This document shows positions 8,469-17,228 of a stretch of 17,430 bases of DNA, piece by piece (position 1 is the stretch's first letter; every line of letters starts with the position of its first letter). The position numbers and the translations under genes were made by a program. The notes below the pieces were generated by a model. The model worked only from the letters and a program-made list of their open reading frames with translations. It was not told where the DNA came from and searched no databases. Source of the stretch: Terana coerulea (lineage: Eukaryota > Basidiomycota > Agaricomycetes > Polyporales > Phanerochaetaceae); the NCBI GenBank assembly GCA_024811115.1, contig JAKOGH010000917.1, forward strand, positions 1 through 17,430, given 5' to 3'.

Positions 8469-8855
8469 TTGAGAACAACGAGCGCGAGCTCGATGTGGCG
8501 TGGCGGAGGGCGGGGGCTCACGTGCTAGATAACCCAAACTTAGATCATCTCGGGCTTGTTATCGTCAAGTTACCGCATTCGCTCATCAATCAATTCCCGG
8601 CTACCTCCGGCTTTTAGCGCCCGCCAGCAAACCTCGGATTTCGACCTTTCGAGAGACTCTGGGCTCCCTCTGCTCCATGCTTTCTCGATTCCACTAGCAT
8701 TGAGCTGTAGCTATAGGTAGGTACAAGGACCACACTCCAATTCCAGAGTAAGGCCTCGGTCGGGCGGACCAAGCCGTGGGAGCGCCCATCAGGCGCTTGG
8801 CGCGAGTGATGGTGCATCAAAACGAAATCCATCCTCGGACGTCTCGTCAACCGTA
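8469..8855 (-). repeat. Right 387-base inverted arm of the DNA element
   Basis: Exact inverse of the left arm by eye, ending TCAACCGTA. Its inner edge reads ACCATTGAGAAC, where the left arm's inner edge (inverted) has ACGGTTGAGAAC, so the inner short end looks mutated or lost on this side. Confidence 0.9.
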
Positions 8856-8862
8856 CGCCATC
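8856..8862. repeat. Target-site duplication of the DNA element, right copy
   Basis: CGCCATC directly outside the right arm matches CGCCATC at 2808-2814, where the left arm originally began, and its LINE-generated copy at 6704-6710. Confidence 0.8.
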
Positions 8863-9399
8863 GCGCCTACGTTCTGGGCTCGAACGAGTCGTTGAACTTA
8901 CCAGTCTTAGTGCCCCGATGATGGGTTGGCGCTGTGTGCCGTCGTTACCGGCTTGGATGAGGGCGCAGGCTGGTGTGAACGACGTCGAAGAGGCGTCGGT
9001 GCAGGCGCGTCTCATGCTTTGGCGCCATCTCGCTTGTGGACGGACGCGTCCTGGACCCTTCCACATCTGGCACGCCCGTCTCGCATAAACGTCCATGCCT
9101 CTCTCTTTTCGCACACCCTGCAGTCGCATCCACCGCTCTCCTCGCCTCTCGTATATGAAGCGCAGGTGGCGGTGTCATCTTCGCCATCTCGTACACATGC
9201 TGGTCTTGCAAGGTGCGGAGTCCGCAAACGCTGTGCTGATTGCTGCTCTGACAGGGCCACACACAACATGTACATAAGAAACGGCTTGCAGCCACGACAG
9301 TAAGTACCAGACAGCCGCGGTACGGATCTGCAAACGCAGAATGTGACTCATGTGAGTGGATGCCAGACACAGACACCAATAATTGTCACATACCATCCG
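8863..9399. other. Spacer between the DNA element and the membrane protein gene
   Basis: No certain gene. Removing both transposons joins 2814 to 8863. In the plus direction the frame from about 2475 would run on for some 20 codons before a stop. A consensus minus-strand donor GTAAGT lies at 8901-8896, downstream of an open minus frame (9129 to 8903) with no known domain. A plus frame at 8916-9087 is also open. The bases just left of 9400 would hold the 3' UTR of the membrane gene. Confidence 0.35.
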
Positions 9400-11556
9400 T
9401 TACGACAAGCTCGGCCAATACCGAGACCAGGAGGCCAACACAAACGCGTCCGGGGGAAGAGCGAGAAGCTGCCGGAAGCTCTGGAAGAGTAGGTAACCGC
9501 TACAGATCACATAGATAGGCGGGCAAATGGTCTCGTACACGAGAGCCGCACATGCCTGCGCACTTCTCGTGCTTAAACGGCTGTTCCGCTCTGGACACTC
9601 TACGGACATGAGAAAGTAGGACGCCGCGAGGCAGGCGCCGACAGCACACATCGCGACCGTAGCGACGTGCCACAGCACATACTCGACGTGCGTAGCAAAA
9701 TGCGTGTGCCAGCCGAGCAGGTGCGGCAAGCTGTACAGCATCGTGCTCGCCAGGATCGCGCACGATTTGAGCAGGGGCCGTTCGCGCCCGGGACGTTGCA
9801 GTGGTTGAAGAACTGCAGGGCGGAGGTCGTGAGGACGGTGTCGAACGGAGGCATCGTGTCCTCGTCCGGGGCGGCGCGCTCCAGTCCACGAGATGCTAAC
9901 GTCCACCGCGCGACGTCCTCGTTGCTGAGAGTAATGCTCGTCGCGGGCGCGAGGTTCTCGGGACGGTAGTACCACGGCAGACTGGCGCTGTTGAAGAGCA
10001 CCCTTCGAGCGAGGGCCTTCCGCCAGGTGGTCTCGTTTCCGCCAGGGAGCGTCCTTCTCTCGTCACTGCTGAACCGTGTCCCTTGCAGCGGAGTTCCAGG
10101 ACGAATACGGGTCGCGTGGCTGAAGTCCAGGGATTCCCCCTGGATGGTGTCATGGCGCCGCACATAGTTCCACTCGGGAAACAGGTCCTGCCGTACCACA
10201 CCGCCGGCGGTGTACATCCGCGGGCTGGAGCGCATGCTCATCAACGCCGCGAGCTCCCGCACGCGCGCGTTCTGCCTCCGTCCTGCCCGCGATCACCGTC
10301 GGCTCCTGGATCCCAAACGGCTTCTTCCACCAGAGGAGGTACGTGCCCATCGTGCAGATGCAGTGCGCGAGCGTCGAGACCTCGAGCAGCGCGACCGGGA
10401 GGTGCTGGGCCCAGCGCAGGACGAGCGAGACGCAGAAGTAGAAGAGCTGCCAGACGAGCAGCGCTTTGCTGACCCAGTCGGCTTTGCTCCTGTCGCGGAT
10501 GCTGTCCTCGGAGAGGTCGGGGATGAGGTGAGGGTAGTGCTCCATGATGTACCAGACACCGTGGACGGTGAGAGCTAAGCGCGTGCCGTGCTCCGAGGGA
10601 GGGGCGTCATCCTCGCCGGGATGAGAAGGTTTGAGCAGACAGTAGCGAAAGGGGCTCAGGGCATGCATCCCATGAACAATTCGTTGCCATAGCCCACTGG
10701 CACCGGGGCCTGTCTTTGGTTCCTGATCCTCCGAAACAGGGGTGCCGTCACCGCGTAGAATGGGTACCGGGGTCGTGTCAAGGACGAACCCGCCCATCAT
10801 CGCGTAAAACCCGTGGCGGAGTGTCCAACGATGCTTGCGACGATGGGCAGCAGACTGGGGTACCTGGAGGGTTTGGCGATGAGTGATAGGACGCGGATGT
10901 CATCGTTCCGCTCGTAGTACCTTGAGCTTTCCTCCGACACCCGTGAACGGTCCTTTCTTCCGCCGCGAACCATCGTCGGATGAGTCTCGCTACGAATTAA
11001 CAATGTCAGAATAACGCGTTTGGACCGATGTCACTGTAAGTACACACGTCGGAAGGTTTTTCTGGATCTCGAGGATTTGGCGACCCAGAAAGGGTTTGGT
11101 TTCTGCAAGCGGCAGCGATCAGATGAGCTCCTGACCTAAAAGTCCACGAATCATCTCACTATCTCTGGAGGCATGGGCCACATTGGTTTCAACCTAAATA
11201 AAAGACAATATCAGTCTCTGGTTTCGACTTCCCACGTCGATCGTACCGTCACCAGGCTGTCGAACCTCCTTCCCGCATCCATGGCGTACAGCAGTTGTGT
11301 GTAGGCAATGAGGAGAAGCACCTCTGGCGCAAAGAGCCCAACCAGAAGCCAGCCCAGCTTGCGGAGGATCGTCCAGAGCGCGGATGCCTTGCGCACGGGG
11401 ACGTCCACATGCACTGCGCTCCAGACGCAAATGAAAGAGGGTGGAGGCACAGGTCACGACGATGTTGAGAGTGCCGCGGCGGCTGGGGTTCGGCTCCCAT
11501 GAGACAAGCGAGCCGGCACCGGGACTGTCGGATAGCTGGACGCGGTAGTCGGTCAT
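9400..11556 (-). pseudogene. Multi-pass membrane protein of an uncharacterised fungal family, with three frameshifting indels
   Basis: Exon 1 is 11556-11247 and exon 2 is 10854-9400, joined in phase after a GT...AG intron of 392 bases that is longer than others here. The order of landmarks fits a family I associate with agaricomycete hypothetical proteins: WEPNPSRRGTLNIVVTC, FICVWSAVHVDVP, FAPEVLLLIAYTQLL, RHGFYAMMGGFVLDT, KADWVSKALLVWQLFYF, WWKKPFGIQEPT, a soluble part with DVARWTLASRGLE, then three hydrophobic stretches ending at PSLS. About 590 residues and roughly six to eight membrane segments. The frame changes at an A run at 11434-11436 (one base too many), at the CG repeat 10261-10270 (two bases missing or equivalent) and at the G run 9774-9777 (one base missing). 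Function is unknown. It could be a young pseudogene or an intact gene with sequence errors in short runs. Confidence 0.75.
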
Positions 11557-11640
11557 CGATGCACAGCTGAGGATGGTGGAGTGGGCGGGGAGGGTATGTA
11601 TATGTAGTGTGTGAGAGATAAATAGCCGGGTAGATATCGC
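11557..11640 (-). promoter_or_regulatory. Putative core promoter of the membrane protein gene
   Basis: In the coding orientation a TATTTATC element (11617-11624) is followed by a pyrimidine-rich stretch and the ATG at 11556, about 60 bases downstream. This is the usual layout of a fungal core promoter. No operator-like repeat was seen. Confidence 0.35.
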
Positions 11641-13865
11641 ACGGCGACACGCTAGCGAGCATTGGTGAATACGCCGCTTATTTAAGGTTCACTTACGTGC
11701 CTAGACAGGGATGATTAACGTAGTACATCAAAGCAGTCTGGTAGAGGCAGGATCCTAGGAAAAGGAAGCACACCGTGTACTGGCGTTCAGTCACGTACTT
11801 TGCTATAACAAAGACAAGGCGCGCTCACGCTGCTTCGCGGCATCGAGCCTTCGATTCCTAATATACACGAGGACAGTGGTTTGCTTGTTGTGAGATCATC
11901 GCGCCGTCGCCCTCGTGCCGGTACTTGGGTGAGGAAAGCAGGCCTCCTGCACTTCTATCCGCCGCCGCCGCCCAATAATACCAACGTGAGGCGCTTTCGA
12001 GCAACATACTCGCTTCGACTCGAGGGGCCCTTCCCACTGGCACATGTCCCTATCATGCGTCTTTCCCCAGGCCCACCGCGCACAAACCGCGCAACTGGCT
12101 GCCGCGACATTGACATCTGCCCACGCCGTGTATGGCCCGCTCAGCTGCCCTGCTGGTGCGTCATGCTGCTGCCCTTGATGTCGGTCTGATGGCACACAAG
12201 CCTGGATATAATGTATCCTTCTGTCCTGAACCTAAATACTATTGAGTACTGTCTCACCGTGTCCTATATGCGCTGTTGCTCACGCTTTGATGAACAGGCG
12301 ATACGAAATAGGCAGCGAGCCCAACGCGGAGCCAGGAGAAGCTATGGTGCCTCTACCAGTGCCCCCACCAGCTCGACGACGGCGATAGGCAGCTGCCTGG
12401 GTCCGTCGAGAAACAGCTCGGACGCGAAGCTTGAAAGTTTGATCGATGATCGCGCACGTCTCGAGAAGCCGCCGGGTGGGCCTCGTGATAGGACCAAAGC
12501 GCAGACGCCCTCGCTCCCTGCGCAGGACCGGGCACGGCCGCGGCCTGCGTCGGCAGCCGGACTCGTGTCACTGGATTTACGTTGGATTGCCGTGCGCGGA
12601 ACATCTTCCGGTGGCGAGATTGGCTTTGTAGGGTGTGTATGCGCCCTGATTTGCCGAAGGTGGCATGCAAAGCATTTTATAAGACGGGAATACTACTCGC
12701 AGTGGTCAACGAATGGTTGCCGGAGTGGTCATTATGCTGCACTCACCTTATGTAATGGACCAGTACGGCGAACTGTGGACTCGCCTGTAGTAGCGTGCAA
12801 ATTAAATGCTGATGAGGCAGCCCTGCATCGACCAGACAGACCTGATCTAGCCTCGAGCCCGCTCGCCGCAAGAGCGCGACAACGGCTCCCTTGAACCGCG
12901 CCCTCGAGAAAGTTTCCCAGATGAAATACGCACGCAGACGGTCATGCCATACTTGAACTCAACGATTGTGTCGGGATGGCGCGGCCGGTTTGCACCAGTC
13001 AAGCAAGACGAGCGTTGCATACCGCCTTCAGTAGAAGACTGCGGCTGTCCTCGTCATACTGTTCCGTAAAGAAGGCGTGTGCTGCAGTGGTACTGGAGAT
13101 CCACAGTCGGCGCTGTCGGTTTGCTACGGTCCTCCTGCGATCTTGACTCCTGACTGGCATCGAGGCCGGCACGGAGCGAGCCGTTCTGGTAGCATTGGGC
13201 GGGAAGTGTCGGAGGGGGGAGGGGAGTCTAGCTGAGAGGGAATAGATGGTGGTGGTTGACTGGAGAGGGGACCGGAGGGCGGAGGGCGACACGCACCGAG
13301 TACTTGTACCTCGCGAGGCTGGCAGGTCACGAGACCAACCAGCGTCTCGACTCTCGATCGCGCCCCAGCGAGAGGAGCGCCCGAGGCTGACTGGCGTTGA
13401 GAGGAGGCGGGCTTCGACGCACGTTCTTCCCAATCGGGATGTGACGTCGGAAAGCGGCGGGTGTTGAGTAGCCTCGTGTTTGATGCGCCCTTCGGGCTCC
13501 CGCATAATTCGAGCAACACCGTCCTACCACCAAGGCTCTGGTATGTCAAGGGGAGCAACCGCAAAACAGTAAAGCGCGTACGTAGACATTCGGTGTGGTG
13601 GCGGTAAGAGGAAACGGATGACAAGCCGAACAAGGTGTCTATCCGAGCACGGCTCCGGGCGCCACCTCGAAGCAACCTGCCACGCGAGCAGCACGTGATC
13701 GATGTCAGCTCCCTTCTGTCGTCTGCCTGTCGTGGTCGCGGACCTCAACCTGAAATTTGCATGTTTGCAGCCTCTAGCGAATTGATTATATGCGCAATTC
13801 TACGGATAACAGCTTCATACTGCTGATACAAAGCTTCACAACGTCGGTGCGACCGCGACACCCAC
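11641..13865. other. 2.2-kb stretch without a supportable gene
   Basis: The longest frame is 227 codons on the plus strand (12211-12894), arginine/serine/alanine rich with no recognisable motif and no intron structure, so it is probably a chance frame in GC-rich DNA. A cysteine-rich minus frame at 11896-12195 is likewise unrecognised. Bases 13106-13185 resemble 2417-2535. The stretch just left of 13866 should include the 3' UTR and terminator of the FAD monooxygenase gene, but no clear polyadenylation signal could be fixed. Confidence 0.35.
13106..13185. repeat. Short diverged direct repeat of 2417-2535
   Basis: AGTCGGCGCTGTCGGTTTGC here matches AGTCAGCGCTGTCGGTTTGC near 2417. GGCATCGAGGCCGGCACGG followed by AGCGAGCCGTTCT matches the block near 2501-2533. 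The middle is about 30 bases shorter here. Frames do not stay in phase between the two copies, so conserved coding is not indicated. Confidence 0.45.
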
Positions 13866-15642
13866 CTAGCTCTTCAGCCAGTCCAAAGCCATCTGCAGAT
13901 GCGCCTCGGGCCCCTCGCTGTCCAACCACGCATACTGCTTGTTCATCTCCGCGATCAGCACGGCGTCGTCGTCCGTGTTGACGTCCGTGAGCGACCACAG
14001 CTTGCCGGTTCTGTCCGACACGTCCTTGACGTTGTTCGCGAACGGCAGGCGGACGTGTTCGTATGCCTTCAGGGCCTGTCGGACGTTCTCTTTGGTCACG
14101 GACGGGTCTCCGAGCAGGCCGGCCAGGGTGTATGCATCCTGTTGGCGCAACAGCTCATGATGAGTATAGATGGTGTGTGAAAGGTGACGTACCTCGATGG
14201 CTTGACCCGCCCCTGAGCCTTGGTAAGGCGTCATTGCATGTGCCTACACCATATTGATGCCCGTTACACACTGCGAAAATTTTCGGAACAGGTCAGGACG
14301 TACCGCGTCTCCGAGCAAGGCGACGCTCCCGTGCACGCACGTCGGCAAGCGGCGCAATTGGTGCAACCCCCATCTCGTGGGGTTCTCCATATTCTATCGG
14401 CGGGGATCACGGTCAGCCGAGGTGTTGGCTTTGCGGCGCAGCAAGGAGAAGCCCTACCTTAATCAGCTCTTGCGCGTGCGTCTCGTACCCGTCGTAGATC
14501 GCAAGCACTTCCTCGTTGGTGCAGCTAGTGACCCACGGCTGGTTCCAAGGTGTGTCCTCGAGCTCCGGATGGGAAATCATTCCGGCGACGTTGATGGTCT
14601 TGCCTTGGGCGATGGGATAGCTGACAAGCGTCTGCCGCACAATTCAATCTGCGCAACACCACGCCGCATGAAGTCAGCACGCGTACCTTGCCGTTTCCCA
14701 ACCACTGAAAATGACCATATTTCAGTAAACTCGGAGCCATGGAAGTAGGCGTGGACTGCTCACAATAAGCGTCCCTGAGAAAAGCCGGATGAACTTCCAC
14801 CATCCTTGCGTGCCAACTTCTCCGCAGGGACCAAGCCCCTGTATACGGTGCTTCCGTTCCATACGGGCTCGATATATTTAAGCAACTCTGGCTGGCCCTC
14901 GCTTGCCATCTTCTGGAACATGGTACGGCGGACGGCGGACTTCAGCCCATCGCATCCGATCAAGACGTCGCACGTCGCCTTCGCGCCGTCTTCAAACGCC
15001 AGCTCGACTGGCCCGGAAAGGCCCGCCATCAGTGTACGTAGTGAGGCGCTGCCCTAGATGGACACGAGTGCGCTCGGGAAGATGCTTGACGAGGACGTCG
15101 AGCAGATGTGCGCGGTGATACTGGTGGTAGGGTTCTTGAAGACGAGTCAGTGACCGACTAGATCTTCGTATGTCTAGTACTGACGATTAAGGTCGAAGCG
15201 GTGAAGTGGCCGCCCTTCAGGTCCACCAAGTTGGGACCGACGGAAAGAAATCCCGAAGAGTGGGTCTGACGATCTGTCAGTAACATATTTTCTACAACTA
15301 CGATTAGGTGCTCGGTGCCATACCGTTGGAACCATCCGGTGCGACACCCGCCAGCTCACGCATGGGCTTGTCCAGGCCGATTAATGCGAGGGCCTTCCAC
15401 GGCCTGCCCCAGATTGTGAGCCCGGCTCCAATTTCTTGTAGATGGGCAGCGGCTTCGTAAATGTCTACCGCGACGTCAGGATACTTGCCGAGGGCGACCG
15501 CGAGTATGAGACCACCGAGGCCGCCTCCACTATAATAGACCAAAGTTAACGTATATAATTCAATATGAAACTGAAGGGACTGCTACCATATCGCCACACG
15601 GAGCTTTGGAGAGGGAGTGGGCTTGGAGTCTTCAGCGGACAT
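13866..15642 (-). CDS. FAD-dependent monooxygenase, salicylate hydroxylase-like, multi-exon, one frameshift
   Basis: Exons traced by frame and splice sites: 15642-15587, 15529-15324, 15265-15185, 15134 to about 14815, a short exon around 14715-14690 (WLGNGK), 14631-14458, 14393-14304, 14243-14193 and 14138-13866. Introns are 50-64 bases, GT...AG. The product is about 420 residues, the normal family length. Landmarks are the Rossmann glycine patch CGGGLGGLILAVAL near residue 19, EIGAGLTIWG near 48, CDVLIGCDGLKSAVRR (the DG motif), YPIAQGKTINV, and VALLGDA-AHAMTPYQGSGAGQ (the GD motif), whose exon join restores GDAAHAM. Such flavoproteins hydroxylate or decarboxylatively hydroxylate aromatic compounds using NAD(P)H and oxygen; the substrate is not determinable. 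Exon 4 carries an extra base in the A run at 15017-15019. The left copy has two A there, so the extra base is the derived state or an error. The join between exons 4 and 5 is unclear. Confidence 0.85.
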
Positions 15643-15696
15643 GTTCGAAATGCTCTTGAGTTCACTGGACTCTCGACACCAGCTCACTCCCCGTGC

Positions 15697-15703
15697 TTAT
15701 ATA
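15697..15703 (-). promoter_or_regulatory. TATA box of the FAD monooxygenase gene
   Basis: TTATATA on the plus strand reads TATATAA in gene orientation, 55 bases upstream of the ATG at 15642. It is conserved in the left copy (1082-1088), supporting both the start codon choice and the promoter. Confidence 0.6.
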
Positions 15704-16001
15704 CTCTGAGCCCCTAAGCTCTCGCGTACGTTGAACTGGCACGCGCCGCAAGGCTGCGTAACCGCGTCGCGCGGAGCAGTGCCACGCTCTACGCGATCAA
15801 CAGAATGAGTGTGAGATGCCTTCGCTCAATTGGACCGCCGGAAAAACTCGCCTGATGGCGAACATAGCTGACTATGCTTGATGATGCGAACCAAAGGGTT
15901 CTTTCTATGCGAGCAGAGCGAACCTTCAACCCTCCGGACGGCCGCGCCGCTCGCAACAAACGCTGAGTTGAACTTTGGTCGAACTGTTGAGCGAGTCGTG
16001 T

Positions 16002-16169
16002 TTAACCAGCGCTTTTCAAATAGCCAGGAATCCCCAATTTCATCTGCTGTGAGGGTATATGCGCTCCTTTGCTTGGTTGCTCTTGGTGAATATAGCTCCA
16101 CAGCTTCGAAAGTCCCTTGATGAGTTCGCGGAATTCACTAAGCGCTTTGCCTGGCCTTCCATAGGACAT
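16002..16169 (-). CDS. Hypothetical small ORF or exon
   Basis: A 55-codon frame starts at the ATG 16169-16167 and is open upstream to about 16196, where a TAG could serve as splice acceptor. It reads SMSYGRPGKALSEFRELIKG, then LSKLWSYIHQEQPSKG, and ends in YLKSAG. The composition looks like a folded protein, but I know no family for it, and the corresponding part of the left duplicate is not similar. It may be an exon of a gene continuing from 16328-16251. Confidence 0.25.
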   Translation of the reverse strand: MSYGRPGKALSEFRELIKGLSKLWSYIHQEQPSKGAHIPSQQMKLGIPGYLKSAG

Positions 16170-16250
16170 TGATGTTGTTGTAGTTGATCGGAAGCCCTAC
16201 GCATCATATGCGAACGCGGCCTTGCGGCATCGTTGACGAGCTGCGCGTAC

Positions 16251-16328
16251 CTTAACAGGGCCGTGGACGTACACCCACGACGGGCGCGGGTGATCCAACT
16301 TGTGGTCTACTTCATTGAATTGATCCAT
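16251..16328 (-). CDS. Exon-like segment conserved in both duplicates
   Basis: Reads MDQFNEVDHKLDHPRPSWVY followed by VHGPVK and then a donor AAG/GTACGC at 16250. The left duplicate (about 2027-1950) reads QFKEADYRFAHF...YVYGPVGV in the equivalent frame and lacks the ATG. Several changes fall at third codon positions, a weak hint of coding. Unknown family; it could be part of a second gene upstream of the monooxygenase that was duplicated with it. Confidence 0.3.
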
Positions 16329-16557
16329 CCTGTAAGGGAGATTTGTCAGCTGTGGGCCAGGATTAAAGAGTACGCCTACTCGCAGTATATCCCGCCGCAC
16401 AGCAACCGCACAGCAGCGCCGCATGAACGGCAAGCGATGAGACGAGTGAGATTGATTTGCACAAAATAATCCTAGATTAGACACCACCTTTCATCCTCAT
16501 TCTGCCAAGGACAGTTGAAACCAAGCTACCCCGTATAACCTAAATCATACGGTCAAT

Positions 16558-16896
16558 TCAGCTCGGGATAAAATACCTTGAGGGCAAAGTATCCAAGCGC
16601 CCTTCTGTTGAGGAGGTCACATCACGACGTCGAAAGTCTTCGGCAACCATGAGATCTGCGCCTTCTGAGATGTCCTTCAGTCGAATGGTTAAGTGAAGAC
16701 CAGCTCAGAAGGCTCCGAGCTCGATTACAGTGACACCACCGTTACCACTCTCGGTCAGACCGTGATACTGATAACGTGTAGAGAACCGAACTCTCGCGTG
16801 AGCATGTAGTAAGCCGTCAATAAACGAAGAACACGCACCAGTGGGGGAATCTCCGACATTCCTTCGAGTCCGACGACACTCCTCAAGAGGAATCAA
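16558..16896 (-). pseudogene. Open frame with one internal TGA, unknown
   Basis: One frame runs from 16896 to the stop at 16558-16560 and is interrupted only by a TGA at 16705-16707. Before it the frame reads GGVTVIELGAF; after it LTIRLKDISEGADLMVAEDF. This could be a decayed exon, two exons with a short intron over the stop, or chance. No family recognised. Confidence 0.2.
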
Positions 16897-17018
16897 CGAA
16901 GAGGATGTGCAAGAGTGAAGATTCGATAGCAGTTTGTTTCACTCGAATTCGGTCGGTTGCGGTCCGGTCGGCCATCCAACCAGAGAGATGTTCATCCCGA
17001 GGGTAATAGAGGTCTGCA

Positions 17019-17228
17019 CTAGGACAGACAAGGTAGCGATACCCGCCCTCCAGGAAACGTACGTCGCACCTTGTCGTTAAAATCTTCTGCGTGCTTGTAA
17101 ACGTCCGTCTCTTGGTCGCCCACCCTGTTTCTCATCCGTTCAGCAGGTCGGGGTCCAGGTTGATCCTCCATATATGCGTCGACACCGTTGCTGTTCATGA
17201 TCGGTCTCAGAGATCCATCTATCGGCAC
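17019..17228 (-). CDS. Hypothetical exon near the window end
   Basis: A 69-codon minus frame rich in charged residues (RPAERMRNRVGDQETDVYKH, then AEDFNDKV). A consensus-like donor GTACGT follows at about 17061 with a possible acceptor CTAG near 17020. Upstream, an acidic open segment (SSADVDAADTTE) ends in GTAAAA at about 17306. These pieces could be exons of one gene entering from beyond 17430, but no domain is recognised. Confidence 0.25.
   Translation of the reverse strand: MPIDGSLRPIMNSNGVDAYMEDQPGPRPAERMRNRVGDQETDVYKHAEDFNDKVRRTFPGGRVSLPCLS

Larger units (their letters stand above)
6711..8855. mobile_element. Non-autonomous DNA element with 387-base perfect terminal inverted repeats
   Basis: The ends are TACGGTTGACGAGAC... 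and the exact reverse complement ...GTCTCGTCAACCGTA. The arms 6711-7097 and 8469-8855 are the same length and match at every base I compared. The flanks carry CGCCATC (2808-2814, copied again at 6704-6710, and 8856-8862), a 7-base target duplication, or 8 bases (ACGCCATC) if the terminal A is shared. The 1.37-kb interior encodes no transposase I can recognise, so movement would need a helper in trans. Long arms recall Mutator-like or foldback elements, and an 8-base duplication would suit hAT or KDZ-type elements. The superfamily is left open. Confidence 0.85.
15643..16327. repeat. Right copy of the duplicated 5' region (partner 1044-2030)
   Basis: Homologous patches in the same order and orientation as at 1044-2030: promoter with TATA, AACCGCGTCGCG near 15761, AGCTGACTATGCTTG near 15867, GCGAGCAGAGCGAA near 15908 and 16231-16327. 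The middle, about 15965-16225, does not align visibly with the left copy. Confidence 0.65.

Noticed and set aside
6711..8855. Firm superfamily label (Mutator-like, hAT or KDZ) for the DNA element
   Set aside because: The target copy could be 7 or 8 bases and no transposase is present, so the label would be a guess.
2820..8855. Reading the two elements as one large transposon
   Set aside because: Each has its own ends and its own target duplication, and the LINE has a poly(A) tail at one side only.
8865..8895. TTCGAGC-like sequence (minus) resembling a tRNA T arm
   Set aside because: Flanking bases do not form the T stem and no D arm or anticodon arm fits.
8614..9129. 171-codon minus frame running into the right inverted arm
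   Set aside because: Half of it is the arm sequence, which is open only because of composition and is identical in the left arm; it crosses the transposon border at 8855.
12211..12894. 227-codon plus frame
   Set aside because: Low-complexity Arg/Ser/Ala-rich composition in GC-rich DNA, no domain and no intron signals; mentioned only in the region note.
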